The notes: a model not told the origin generated them from the letters alone. Positions 10,379 to 21,541 are shown, counted from the first letter of the stretch. The stretch: DNA of 64,000 bases from Jaltomata sinuosa (GCA_003996215.1 QJPP01007526.1:992001-1056000); one strand, 5' to 3'. Numbers and translations: made by a program.

Positions 10379-10739
10379 TAAAATGTGTTATTCCAACAAA
10401 ATGTGACCGCAACTTGTGAAGCATTTTACATATTACGTTTTTCAACTATTCTGAGCCAACTTTTCAGACTTGAATAATATTCAAGTCAACATGAAGCATG
10501 TATGAGGCCAAATTAGGTTCGTGAAGGACGCTATAATGCTTGGGAGACATTATGCCAAATGGAGAAAAAATATTTACTTACGGAGAAACTCTTCGGAGGT
10601 GGCATACATTTTTAGTAAATATATTCCAGGTACACTTGGTTTATCTCTAACTTATTCTCCTTATTGCTCATCGTTGAACTCAGAAATTACATCGAAAGAT
10701 CAGAAGACTGTTAAAATTCTTATAGTCCTTGTTTTAGGG

Positions 10740-10803
10740 TATACTTAGAAGAGTTTTAGAAAAGATATACTTAGAAGAGTTTTAGAAAAGATATACTTAG
10801 AAG
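10740..10803. repeat. Tandem repeat, 26-bp unit, about 2.5 copies
   Basis: Units at 10740-10765 and 10766-10791 are identical ('tatacttagaagagtttt' then 'agaaaaga'), followed by a partial third unit. Confidence 0.9.
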
Positions 10804-11267
10804 TTAGAACTGCTTATCATAGGAAGATTTCCTAAAAGTAGTGGAAGGGAAGCTTTACATTTTTGTTGTTCAAAGAAGGCCTTCAAAGGAACACAAGACA
10901 ATCCAAAGAAATTATAAGATGCTTACTGTTCTCTGTAGTTGTAATTGCTACTTTGACTATTATGAACATTGAAATTTCTGAGGTCCATGGTTCTTTGGTT
11001 AATTATAGCTTGATAAGTTTTCTTTTGTAAAGGAGGTAGAGAGCTATCACCATTGAAAAAAATAATATTGTAAACGGTCTTTGTTATTGCAGCAGTGGTA
11101 ACGTAGAATCATCCCGATTGAAATTCATTTACAATTTTAGCTAAAGTTAAGGCGACTAATCGATTTAAAGAAAAGATGGTATTCTAAATTAGTGGTGGTG
11201 TATAAACTGAAATTGATCAACTTCTTTTCAAATGAAGTTGCCGCTATATTGTCAATTATCTTTACTA

Positions 11268-11516
11268 CTTTCTCCATTTCAATTTGTTTAACCTATTTTC
11301 CTTTTTAGTCCATTTTAAAAAGTATGACCCTTTCTTTTTTTAGCAATTCTTTAATTTCAACTTTTCACATGTCATGTTTAAGATCACAAGATTAAAGGGC
11401 ATTTTGGTACATTTGACATATCTTTAATCTAAGACCACAAGATTCAAAAGTCTTCTTTATTTTTCTTAAACTCTATGCCAAGTCAAAATATGTCAATCAA
11501 TTTGAAACGGAGGGAA
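11268..11516. mobile_element. Stowaway-type MITE (Tc1/mariner)
   Basis: The left end 'ctttctccatttcaatttg' and right end 'caatttgaaacggagggaa' are imperfect inverted copies of the common CTCCCTCCGTTTCAA terminus, flanked by TA on both sides (11266-11267, 11517-11518). It is nested in the Helitron. Confidence 0.75.
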
Positions 11517-11519
11517 TAT

Positions 11520-12985
11520 CATTGTTTGCTCAAGAGTCGAGAAATATATCTGATTGTGTAGTTGCCGCTAATATATACAGTAATTGTGTAGTTGAAAATG
11601 GTATTCCTAAATAAATGGTATTCCTAAATAAAAAAAACTAACTGATTCGCCTAAAGGATCAAAGCATCTCTTTGATAAAATGTTGTAATATGTTCGACAT
11701 TTCACGAACAACAAATTGACGAGTCACCATAAAAATATAAAAGATGTTAAAGACATAATAGAGTGTTATTTGTTGGTATTGGTAGATATGTTGTTGTTCA
11801 TGTGCTACTTTTTCTACCTGTGCTTGCCAAAGAAAAAACTTGTGATCTAAGTTGTGAATGTTTGACAATAGGATATTTTGCTTAACTACTCAGCTTTATA
11901 TTGATTTTCTCTTGATAGTTTTGACATCATATAAATGACTACAATTTCTTTGATGACCGTAGAAGTCGATCCAACTAATGGACTTCAAAATTCAAAAGTT
12001 CAACTGAAGTTAAGTTTGTGTCATTGTTTGCTCATTCAAACTTGCCAATCGCTAGAATATGTGATACTGTTTTTTGTTACAAAAGATGAACTTTAAAATG
12101 AACCTCCACACTCTTTCTTCGACTTCTTTGGCATATTCATTACTACTAAACTATTTAATTGTTGTTGGGTAAGCTTTTCTCTCCAACCAATGAGCTTTCT
12201 TTGTTTGACAGGGACCGTTGCAACCATATGTTGTAACTTGTAAGAAAGACGATGTCGTGTAATGGTACGAGGATCCATATCATAATTCAATTTATGGTAT
12301 ATATATATACTTATCTGTACTTTCATACAAGTATACAATTTTAAAACTAGACGATGTTAATAATTTTTATTACTTAGTTACTTTCTTCTTATAAGAAGAC
12401 AGTCAAACTAGAGATGTGTAGCTAGAGACTCTTTAAGTGCTCAAAAGCATTCAAACAGCATATGCTGTAGTGATCAGTAAATTTGCGATTCACTTGGTAA
12501 AACTTCTTCTCATACTATTATTATTCTATAATAGAATGCTATAATGTTTTGACTACTTGCTGAATTATTTAAAAGAATGAATGAGTGATTTTGTCATTTT
12601 TCTTTCTTTTCCTTTCCTTTTCTATAGATATTGATAACTGATTGATGTTTCATAATTCTACAGGTGCGAATATTTTTCAAGAATCGCAAAGAAGAATAAT
12701 CACAAGGTGTCAAATGCATCAGCATTTATCAATAAGTAAATAGTACTCATTGATGTAAATAATGTGTCATTTTGCAATCACATGACATCTAAGAAATAGA
12801 TATTTTGTCATTATTTTGTACAGCTTGAACAATTTTATTTCTAAATATGCCTAAATAGTATGAAGCTCTCTTGGAGCCCTGCATATAAATTTCTGATTTA
12901 TTTAATAATCATTTATTTATGCAACTCAATATGCAATTGTATATTAAAAAAAAATTGATTAGAAATAAATTTAGCTTTAACAGTG
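11520..12985. other. Right part of the Helitron, no gene recognised
   Basis: AT-rich sequence with short frames only. 'attcctaaataaatggtatt' near 11603 is a small local duplication. Confidence 0.4.
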
Positions 12986-12989
12986 TTGG

Positions 12990-13020
12990 GCCCGTGCTAA
13001 GCACGGGCATGCCTATCTAG
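12990..13020 (+). other. Helitron 3' terminal hairpin and CTAG end
   Basis: GCCCGTGC (12990-12997) and GCACGGGC (13001-13008) form a perfect 8-bp stem with a 3-base loop; CTAG follows at 13017-13020 and the next base is T. This is the classic Helitron terminator. Confidence 0.85.
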
Positions 13021-13050
13021 TCTTCAAAGAAATATGCAGTTTGGGCATAC
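13021..13050 (+). pseudogene. PPR fragment, right side of the Helitron insertion
   Basis: These 30 bases match 4037-4066 of the PPR gene ('tcttcaaagaaat', 'tttggg.atac') with a few substitutions, and continue the fragment that ends at 7376. Confidence 0.7.
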
Positions 13051-14297
13051 TACTGTAACAACTCCAATTTCACGATAGAAACACTCATATATTATAATCT
13101 CTAAGCTCAAAATTACAACGGGAAAATGAAACTGATAAAGAAATTGCAGAACAACAGTGGACTAGTAAAACAAAGAGAACTATTGAAGAAGATAATCAGA
13201 AGGGTGATGAGAAGCTTAGACTTTGAGAAAGAGGATGAAGTGTCTAGACATCTTTTTTAATAAAGATAAAGTTGAGAGGACTAGACATTTTTTCTCAACA
13301 ATATGCATAATCGTTCTTTTTAAACCTTGGTTCTTTTTAACCAATTGCTAATTGGGTCTTGATCCTATATCAATCTATGTGAAGGTGTTGTCCTTCCAAC
13401 ACACACGTAAGTGTATGTGATCGCAAGTTGTAATAAGTGATTGCTTTCACAATCAGGTTTATCGATCTCACAGAGACTTAGTTGCTAAAAGCTATCCTTT
13501 TCCCTACTGCAATTATTTGAACTAGTGTTGTCCGTTTTCAGAGAAGTTGGTTTTGTAATTATTCTACAACTATTGCTACTATTGAATTCCACAAAACATA
13601 TGCATACATGACTAAATGACTAAACTACATGCAAAAATGACTTTTGCCAAAAAAAATAGTAATAATTTATTTTTTAAATTTAAACACCCCAAATCTACTC
13701 CAAATAAGCTCAAATTTGAAACATAAATTCTATGTACCATAAAAAACAAACTTCAAGCATCAATTTGTCAATGTAACAACAAATTTAACAAACCCATCTA
13801 AAACCCTTTCAATTTTTTCTATATGTATGAGCTCAGTCATACATGACTGAAACACATGTTAAAATTGATTAAAGTTTCAATCATATGTAAAATTTCGCCT
13901 GAAAGTTGTCTAATATTGAAAATTTATGCAAAAAAAATAAAATATAAGGTGGTTATTACTTAAATGGGGTGACCGAAATAAGACACTCGTGAAATTTTTA
14001 CCAATAGGTTAGATATGAAACTCACAAAATAGTGATAGCTTAAATATTTTTCTTTAACCATTTTACTCTTAAATACTCCAATAAATCCTAAACATGCCTC
14101 ATACTAGCACATTAGAGTCATACGCCATACGTTTTGCTTTTTCACATATGATTTTCCGTTTGATCAAAAAATCTTTAGATCGTGATCTGAAAAATTCATA
14201 AATTACAAAAAGAGTGTGTGTCATTTACTCATTAATGGATGAAAAATTCTCATTCAAAAGGGAAAAAAAGGCCCAAAAGGAAAATTGGAAACTTGAG
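13051..14297. other. Intergenic, AT-rich; possible old repeat pieces
   Basis: No gene seen. The stretch near 13400-13500 ('cgatctcacagagacttag') resembles the region after the LTR in some plant retrotransposons, but no ends are visible. Near 13950-14060 lies a half copy of the MITE family found at 26540 and 33630 ('gatatgaaactcacaaaat'). Confidence 0.35.
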
Positions 14298-14347
14298 TCT
14301 CTGAATACTCTGATTACTGAAGCAGCATTGAGTTGGTCTCCATAAAG
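14298..14347 (+). promoter_or_regulatory. Putative 5' UTR leader exon of actin copy 2
   Basis: The block ending 'ggtctccataaag' is followed by the donor-like GTAAGC at 14348. Closely related blocks end the same way upstream of copies 4 (23737), 5 (29069) and 6 (34690). It lies 650 bp before the ATG. Acceptor candidates are 'tttttgcag' ending 14919 or the 'ttacaag' directly before the ATG. A leader intron is usual in plant actin genes. Confidence 0.5.
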
Positions 14348-15000
14348 GTAAGCATCAATTGTATATGCTATTATTGGTTGCTAAATGATTTGTAGATGTA
14401 AATAATTTTTGGGATTTTAGATTCAGTTTGAAATTACTTAATTTCATGATCCACATTAATGTTGTTGAACATGTTTTGGTCGACAAAAATGATATGATAT
14501 CAGAAAACTTTTATTGTGTCGTTTTTGAATCCCCATGTTAGAATTCCTGGCTTCGTATTAGAAAAGGGAATTATAATCGCCTGCAAGTAGGGGTGTTCAC
14601 GGTTCGGTATGAGTCTATTTTTGGTTAAAATCAAAATCAAATCAATTTAATCAACTTTTAAATTATTCGATTGTTCGGCATTAAACAAACAATAAAGTGA
14701 ATTTTTTTATTAGGTAATGTAACATCATTTCTTAATATTTTGGACTCATTTCATGAATACTGTCTCAAAGATTGCAAATTATTTTTTCGTATTACCATAA
14801 ATAGCACTTTTCAGTTCTGTTGCTCCATGTTCTTCATGCTTTCTTAAGTTTAGTGATTCTTATTATGCTGCCATTATCTATGAATGTGTGTTTTCGTTGG
14901 CTCAGGAGTATTTTTGCAGCTAATTTTGTATCATGGTGAAAGATGCACTGATTTAGACCTAAATTATACTTGCAAAATAAACATTTGAAGTCCTTACAAG

Positions 15001-16395
15001 ATGGCCGATGAGATGGATATTCAAACACTTGTTATTGACAACGGAACTGGAATGACCAGGGTTAGTTAGAAATAAACTGGTTGCAGTTTCAGCTCCATGC
15101 ATGGTCACCTAGTAATAAATAATAATTATTGTTGTCTGTTTCTCTAGGTTGGCTTTGCTGGGGATGATGCTCCAAGGGCTGTTTTCGAAAGTATAGTTGG
15201 CCGTCCTCGTCACACTGGCGTCATGTTTGGAATGCTACAAAGAGATGTCTATGTTGGTGATGAAGCTCAGCGTAGAAGAGGTATTTTGACTCTGAAATAT
15301 CCCATTAAACAAGGCATAGTAGGAAACTGGGATGATATGGAGACACTCTGGCATCACACATTTTACAATGAACTTCGCGTTGCTCCTGAGGAGCATCCCG
15401 TTCTTTTGACTGAAGCACCACTTAACCCCAAGTTTAACCGAGAGAAAATGACTGAAATCATTTTTGAGACATTCCATATTCCTGCCATGTATGTTGCAAG
15501 AAAGGCCGTTCTTTCTATTTTTGCTAATGGACGTACAACTGGTAAGAAGCAGATTGGGATGCCAGCATAAGCTGCTTTATCTACTGCTTTAGTCAGTCAC
15601 ACTAATATCGTTTGTTGTGTTTCAACAAGGTATTGTGCTTGATTCTGGTGATGATATGACCCACACTGTCCCCATCTATGAGGGATATGTACTTCCCCAT
15701 GCTATCTCGCAGTTAGTTCTTGGTGGTTGTGATCTTACAAAGTATCTCACGAAGATTGTCTTTGATAGTGGTTGCTTGGATTTTCGGGTTGCTTATGAAA
15801 GAGAGATGTTTCGTCGTATGAAGGAGAAAACTGCTTATGTTGCACTGGATTTTGAACAAGAGATTGAGAAGGCAAAAAATTTCCCAAAATCATTTGAGAA
15901 GGGCTATGAGCTTCCTGATGGACAAGTCATTAATATTGGTGCTGAGAGGTTCCGTTGTCCTGAGGTCCTCTTCCATCCATCATTGGCTGGAATGGAAGGG
16001 TCAGGAATTCATGAAAAAACCTACAACTCAATCCTGAGATGCGATATTGATATTAGGAAAGATTTATTTGGAAACATTGTGCTTAGTGGTGGCTCAACTA
16101 TGTTTCCTGGCATGGCAGAACGTATGAGCAAGGAAATCACTGCTCTTGCTCCAAGCAGCACGAAGATCGAGGTGATTGCACCACCTGAGAGGAAATACAG
16201 CACCTGGATAGGAGGATCAATTTTCGCTACCCTCAGTACTTTCCAAAAAGTAAGTTTCTTTTTGCTCTATTTGACCGATCAGTAATTCAATTAAGTATGT
16301 CCCGTTCCTAACTTCTACTTGGTTTGCAGATGTGGATAGTGAAGGCCGAGTATGATGAATCGGGTCCAGCAATTGTCCACAGGAAGTGCTTCTAA
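15001..16395 (+). CDS. Divergent actin, copy 2 (open frame)
   Basis: Exons are 15001-15060, 15148-15541, 15630-16249 and 16330-16395, giving 379 residues. Splice sites are GT/AG throughout and intron phases equal those of copy 1. The protein has the full actin fold sequence but unusual substitutions: Lys18 (muscle numbering) to Arg in DNGTGMTR, His73 to Gln in YPIKQG, the catalytic Gln137 to Lys (VARKAVLS), and Gly158 to Asp in DSGDDMTH. A two-residue insertion lies in the subdomain 4 loop ([14 protein letters not shown]). The end KCF is kept. The frame is undamaged over 1.1 kb in spite of these changes, suggesting recent or continuing constraint, but ATPase and polymerisation are doubtful. 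Closest relatives in the window are copies 3 and 4. Confidence 0.85.
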
Positions 16396-17008
16396 GAGTG
16401 GTCTGATAACATAAATCCTCTCCTTGCAAATGGAATGTTATTTCAATTAGAGATCATTTCTATGTTTTATGTTTTGTATTCTATGGGTTTGGATTGGATT
16501 CTTTTTAGCTTTGGAGATATTATAAAACGCCTATATTATTCAATTTGAAAACATAGATTCTTGTTCATACCTTCTCTGTCATGAAGTTAACTGCAAACCC
16601 CAATGTAGGCGATGATATGGACGAAAGCCTATGTGGTTTGAAAATTCCATAGCCCAAAAAACTTTGTTTTGGTTCCATTTTTGCAAAAAAATAATACATA
16701 AAAGTGACTGTTGATTGGGATATGCAATCCCCTTTTTCTTCAGAAAAAAAAGAACACAATGGATTATTAACAGCAAAGTTATTATACAAATGGCTAGCGA
16801 GACAGAATTCTTTTTATCTTTCATACAAATACACATCAGTGTTAGTGCTAGATCAGATTCACATAATTATAAGCAGTAAAAACTTGTCTAACTAATGAAG
16901 GTGAATGACATGTTTAACGAGCAATGAAGGTGTAAGAATACCATTAAGCAGCATGGATGAATGACATTCCTTTAAACTTAATCAGGGGTCTCGTGTTAAA
17001 AAACCGTT
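16396..17008. other. 3' flank of copy 2, no gene seen
   Basis: Contains a likely 3' UTR ('ctaagagtggt' after the stop is shared with copies 1, 4 and 6). No further feature was recognised. Confidence 0.4.
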
Positions 17009-17082
17009 GGTCTAACTAATTTAAATTTGTGTGAGATTCCTCCAACTCGGTGAGTTGGCTCAAATTTGAATTAGTTTGACAA
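17009..17082. repeat. Small foldback
   Basis: 'ctaactaatttaaatttg' is repeated as its imperfect complement 'caaatttgaattagtttg' about 25 bases later, with a second internal palindrome 'ccaactcggtgagttgg'. Confidence 0.7.
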
Positions 17083-18211
17083 ATGTTTTTCGAATAGAAG
17101 ATGGTTATGTTCAAATTTTAAAAAAAGAAAAAGAAAAAAATTGATTGTGGATGTAACTGCTTTACTAAGTTTTGGGTTTGAGTCTTGAATTTAGGTTGAA
17201 TTAGTCTTTTTTGCCACATTTTATGCTAGAAATTCAGTCTGCTATGTACTAGGTCTTTGATCTGCCATTCTATTAGCTTTTCTTAAATTAAAATTTTTTC
17301 TTCTGTTCGATGTATGACATAAATAACGAATGTAAAAGTGGGCCAGGGAAGTAAACAACCCAAGGTACTCTGAGTTTCGTCAAGGTTAGTATATGGTGAA
17401 AGAGTACTTTCGTTTCCAATTAAGAAACCTAATATGATTGTACTCATTCATATCTTGAACTATATCTAACTAAATTTGAAGTCCTTACAGGATGGCTGAT
17501 GGGGACGATATTCGTCAACCACTTGTTATTGACAACGGAACTGAAATGAGCAAGGTTAGTTAGAAAAAACTGCTTGCAATTTCAGCTCCATGCGTGGTGT
17601 CATAATCTGTTTTAATTGCTCCCTACGTGAGTTAATAATGAATAATAACCGTGTTATGTTGTTTGTTTCCTTAGGCCGGCTTCGCTGGGGATGATTCTCC
17701 AGGAGCTGTTTTCCCAAGTATAGTTGGCCGTCCTCGTCACACTGGAGTCATGGTTGGAATGGTACATGATGTCTATGTTGGTGAGGAAGCTCAGCGTAGA
17801 AGAGGTATTTTGACTCTTAAATATCCCATTGAACAAGGCATAGTAAGCAACTGGGATGATATGGAGCAAATGTGGCATCACACATTTTACAATGAGCTCC
17901 GTGTTGCCCCCGAGGAGCATCCCATTCTCCTGACTGAGGCCCCACTTAACCCCAAGGAAAAGAGAGAGAAAATGACTGAAATAATGTTTGAGAAATTCCA
18001 TGTGCCAGGCATGTATGTTGCAATCCAAGCTGTTCTTTCTCTGTATACTAGTGGTCGTACAACTGGTAAGCAGCAAATGGACTACCAGCATATTCTTGCA
18101 CCCTAGTGTTATAGTCAGTCACTAACTTTGTTTGTCGCTCTTCAACAAGGTATTGTGCTTGATTCTGGTCATAGTGTGAGCCGCACTATCCCCGTCTATG
18201 AGGGACATGCG

Positions 18212-18479
18212 TGTTGGATATTGCATCTGTTACTGCTACATAGTTTCTAGAATAATTAGTTGTTTAGTTATTTGAGGAGTCTAATTATTGATTTAGTTGA
18301 ATATTCAGTTTATTAGTTTTAATAAGAGTTTAGTACTTTAGATATAGGAGGAGTCTACTACTTTGTTTATGTGCCTATATAAAGGCTTATTATTAATGAA
18401 ATTAATATGAGAAAGTTTTCATTCATATTTTCTATTTTATTGTTTGCATCTCTCTCCAAAATCTCCAAAAAACATAACA
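18212..18479 (+). repeat. 5' LTR
   Basis: 268 bp, TG...CA ends. A TATA-type sequence 'cctatataaagg' lies near 18373-18384 and would drive transcription of the element. Confidence 0.9.
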
Positions 18480-18493
18480 GTGGTATCAGCGCC
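18480..18493 (+). other. Primer binding site
   Basis: 'tggtatcagcgcc' starts one base after the LTR. It differs at one position from the usual initiator-Met tRNA complement TGGTATCAGAGC. Confidence 0.85.
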
Positions 18494-18667
18494 TTCATGA
18501 TCTTGTGCCTTTGTTGAGGAAAAAAAAACTTTCAACTATTTTTAATCCATACTCATTTTCAACTTATTTTAACCCGTGCTTACTTTTAACGCTCAGGGCT
18601 ATTTTCAACCAATATCAATTTTAACCAATTTTAATCCATACCACTTTTAACCTATTTTTCATCAACC

Positions 18668-19489
18668 ATGGCAAGCAATGGTCTTTCTTTGACTGCTCTA
18701 CAAATTTTCACTGGTGAAAATTATCAAATTTGGGCAGTCAAGATGAAGTCTTATCTTGAAGCTTATGATTTGTGGGAAGTTGTAACGGAAGGATCACCTT
18801 TACAACCACTCCCTGAAAATTCTACTTCTGCCCAAATCAAAACTCTTTCAGAAGAGAAAACCAGAAGATGCAAAGCCAAAATTGTGATTCAAAATTCAGT
18901 TGGAGATTCTATCTTCTCTAAAATAATTGCATGTGAGACAGCGAAAGAAGCTTGGGACAAACTCGAAAAGGAGTATCAAGGAAGTGAACGAGGCAGACAA
19001 AATCAGATCTTGAATTTGAAAAGGGATTTTGAATCTCTTAGAATGCAAGAGGGTGAGACCATCACTAAGTATTCTGACAAGATCTCTTTGATTGTCAATA
19101 GAATCAGGTTGCTTGGCGAGGATTTTAAAGATAACAGAATAGTTGAAAAAATTCTTGTGACTATTCCAGAGAGATTTGAGTCAAAAATCTCTGCGCTAGA
19201 AGAGTCTAAAGATCTCTCTACCATATCTCTTGCAGAATTAATAAGTGCTCTTCAAGCACAAGAGCAAAGAAGAGCTTTCAGACAAGATAAAGTTGATGAA
19301 AGTATTTTTTATGTAAAACACCAAAAAGAAAAAAATGATTATCCTCCTTGCAAATATTGCAAGAAGAAAACACACTTAGAAAAATTTTGTTGGTGGAGAT
19401 CTGACGCAATATGTGGAAATTGCAAACAAACAGGTCATGTACAAAAGTGTGCAAGTTCAAAGATCAAAACAACTCACAAGCACTACTAA
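18668..19489 (+). CDS. gag polyprotein of the copia type
   Basis: An uninterrupted 273-residue frame starting at ATG 18668 (context 'accatggca'). The N-terminal two thirds has the copia UBN2-type gag signature (FTGENYQIWAVKMKSYLEA near residue 14, then AKEAWDKLEKEYQGS and LRMQEGETITKYSDKISLIV). The C-terminus carries two zinc knuckles: CKYCKKKTHLEKFC (CX2CX4HX4C) and CGNCKQTGHVQKC (CX2CX4HX3C). Gag forms the particle that packages element RNA. The frame ends just after the second knuckle with no pol following, so this is a gag-only element. The undamaged frame agrees with a recent insertion. Confidence 0.95.
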   Translation: MASNGLSLTALQIFTGENYQIWAVKMKSYLEAYDLWEVVTEGSPLQPLPENSTSAQIKTLSEEKTRRCKAKIVIQNSVGDSIFSKIIACETAKEAWDKLEKEYQGSERGRQNQILNLKRDFESLRMQEGETITKYSDKISLIVNRIRLLGEDFKDNRIVEKILVTIPERFESKISALEESKDLSTISLAELISALQAQEQRRAFRQDKVDESIFYVKHQKEKNDYPPCKYCKKKTHLEKFCWWRSDAICGNCKQTGHVQKCASSKIKTTHKHY

Positions 19490-19538
19490 TGGAAGAAGAA
19501 ACTCAGGAGGACGAACTTTACTAGATTGCAGCAACAGA

Positions 19539-19550
19539 AGCAAGGAGGAG
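19539..19550 (+). other. Polypurine tract
   Basis: 'agcaaggaggag' lies directly before the 3' LTR, the expected site for plus-strand DNA priming. Confidence 0.8.
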
Positions 19551-19818
19551 TGTTGGATATTGCATCTGTTACTGCTACATAGTTTCTAGAATAATTAGTT
19601 GTTTAGTTATTTGAGGAGTCTAATTATTGATTTAGTTGAATATTCAGTTTATTAGTTTTAATAAGAGTTTAGTACTTTAGATATAGGAGGAGTCTACTAC
19701 TTTGTTTATGTGCCTATATACAGGCTTATTATTAATGAAATTAATATGAGAAAGTTTTCATTCATATTTTCTATTTTATTGTTTGCATCTCTCTCCAAAA
19801 TCTCCAAAAAACATAACA
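19551..19818 (+). repeat. 3' LTR
   Basis: 268 bp, one base different from the 5' LTR: the TATA-type motif reads 'tatatacagg' here against 'tatataaagg'. An ATG at 19746 is in frame with the downstream actin exon. Confidence 0.9.
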
Positions 19819-20535
19819 ATGCGCTTCCCCATGCTATCTCGCGGTTAGATCTTGCTGGCGGTGAACTTTCAGAATATCTCTTTAAAATTTTCGTGGAAAG
19901 AGGTTGGTGGATATGTAATTATCCTGTTAAAAGAGATACGGTTCGTCGTATAAAGGAGAAGACTGGTTATGTTGCACTGGATTTTGAACAAGAGATTGAG
20001 AAGGCAAAAAGTTTCCCGAAATCATTTGAGAAGGGCTATGAGCTTCCTGATGGAGAAGTCATTAATATTGGTGCTCCGAGGTTCCGTTGCCCTGAGGCCT
20101 TCTTCCAGCCATCATTGGCTGGAATAGAAGCGTCAGGAATTCATGAAAAAGCCTACAACTCAATCATGAGATGCGATATTGATATTAGGAAAGATTTATT
20201 TGCAAACATTGTGCTTAGCGGTGGCTCAACTATGTTTCCTGGCATGGCAGAACGTGTGTACAAGGAAATCACTGCTCTTGCTCCAAGCTGCACAAAGATC
20301 AAGGTTGTTGCACCACCTGAGAGGAAGTACAGCGCCTGGATTGGAGGATCAATTCTAGCTTCCCTCTGTACTTTCAAACAAGTAAGTTTCTTTTCTGCTG
20401 ATCAATCGATCAATTGTTAACTCTTTTATGCTCAAGGGGTATAGCAGCTAACATATACGTCCAATGCAGATGTGTATAAGACGCGATGAGTATGATGAAT
20501 CTGGTCCCTCAATTGTCCACATGAAGTGCTCATAA

Positions 20536-21437
20536 GTCCTTTTCAGGTTAAACTTTTTCTGTAAGCAGAGCTTTCTGTGTTGTAAGGAACGCGGATTTGC
20601 TTGGCTTTATTAAAATTAAGGAGACATGATCATTTATTTCTAATTAAATCAGTTAAAATAATTCAAAGCAAGGATGCCTAAGACTAGCATAGTACAAAAA
20701 GTGTTATACCAGAGATGTTTGAATATTTCTTCTTTGTTTTGCTTTGCATAATAAGGATGGATTTACATTACATACACAGATAATGTCAAAAGAAGGAATT
20801 AAGAAGGCAAATTCTGGTACTTAATTTGTCTATTTGTTTGCAAAACAAATCATCTTGGAGCATGAAGGGAATATATATATCATCAAAGGTGAAAATCAGG
20901 GGAGGTACTAATTACTTGAATGGAACATGCTCCATATATAATACATGATTGTAGGAATTCATATTTAGCTCACAAAAAATCTAAGTTGGTTGGATATTAC
21001 AAAACAAGTTCCTCTCCTGCACAAAAAGAGAATTTTCAAGGAACATATATATGTAAAGAGTTAATTATTTGTGTTATATTAGGAGCAAACATGTTATATG
21101 AGCATATCGTACCTAAAACTTTCTTATAGACGATGTTCTTTCTGTGTGTCCCACTTCGACGTTTTGGGTGCTCTTGCGGGACCAGAAATTTTGTTGTGGA
21201 CATTGATATCTCTATTGAATGTGTAATGTACAATTGACCATGCGAGAAAACATGTTGGGGCAAATATAAACCAATTTTGGTAATTGTTTGACTTGTGCTT
21301 TATTTATTGTCATTGCAAAGCAAAGATGTACTGAAAACTGCTTCCGAATGAATTTGACGGATATTTTTCATTTTCAAGGGGTGAAAGTTGAATTCTTAGA
21401 AGAAACACATGCTTAGTTTCGCAAAGGCCACTTGTAA
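20536..21437. other. 3' flank of copy 3
   Basis: No gene seen. Near 20785-20830 'aaaagaaggaattaagaag' matches the RNase H remnant at 58790, showing that this flank and the flank of copy 10 share old LINE-derived sequence. Confidence 0.4.
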
Positions 21438-21541
21438 TTTTTGTATTCAAGACGTTGTTGGCAAAGCCTCTTGCATTCTCCTTCAGAGCTTTTTGTATTC
21501 AAGACGTTGTTGGCAAAGCCTCTTGCATTCTCCTTCAGAGC
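21438..21541. repeat. Tandem duplication, 52-bp unit, two copies
   Basis: Units at 21438-21489 and 21490-21541 are identical by eye ('ttgtattcaagacgttgttg' within each). Confidence 0.9.

Larger units (their letters stand above)
7377..13020 (+). mobile_element. Helitron of about 5.6 kb, no intact transposase
   Basis: The right end has the hallmarks of a Helitron 3' terminus: an 8-bp-stem GC-rich hairpin (12990-13008) about 8 bases before CTAG (13017-13020), followed by T. The left end begins 'TCTATTATATAG' at about 7379. The element exactly separates two parts of a PPR fragment that are contiguous in the related gene near 4036. No Rep/helicase frame is recognisable inside, so it is non-autonomous. 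The interior contains a duplicated block, a SINE, a poly(C) run and a Stowaway-type MITE. Exact 5' base is uncertain by about two bases. Confidence 0.75.
18212..19818 (+). mobile_element. Young gag-only LTR retrotransposon (TR-GAG-like), 1607 bp
   Basis: Two 268-bp LTRs (18212-18479, 19551-19818), beginning TGTTGG and ending ATAACA, differ by one base. The target duplication 'atgcg' is at 18207-18211 and 19819-19823. A tRNA-Met-type primer site follows the left LTR and a purine tract precedes the right LTR. The 1071-bp interior encodes only gag. There is no protease, integrase, reverse transcriptase or RNase H, so movement must rely on an autonomous partner. This layout matches the TR-GAG class of non-autonomous plant elements. 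It lies in sense orientation within actin copy 3, exon 3. Confidence 0.95.
17492..20535 (+). pseudogene. Divergent actin, copy 3, interrupted in exon 3 by an LTR retrotransposon
   Basis: Exons are 17492-17554, 17675-18065, 18150-18211 continuing at 19824-20381 after the insertion, and 20470-20535. Removing the element and one target duplication restores a continuous 379-residue frame with valid splice sites, so the insertion is the only evident lesion. Substitutions include Gly15 to Glu (DNGTEMSK), His73 to Gln (YPIEQG), Asp157 to His and His161 to Arg (DSGHSVSR). The D-loop is one residue shorter (MVGMVHDVYVG). The C-terminus reads KCS and not KCF. Exons 1-3 resemble copy 2 but exon 4 (MCIRRDEYDE) resembles copies 5, 7 and 8, suggesting exchange between copies. 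Confidence 0.9.

Noticed and set aside
19710..19745. Longer version of the LTR-actin fusion frame starting at 19710
   Set aside because: The first codon there is GTG; the first ATG is 19746, so only the shorter version is considered.
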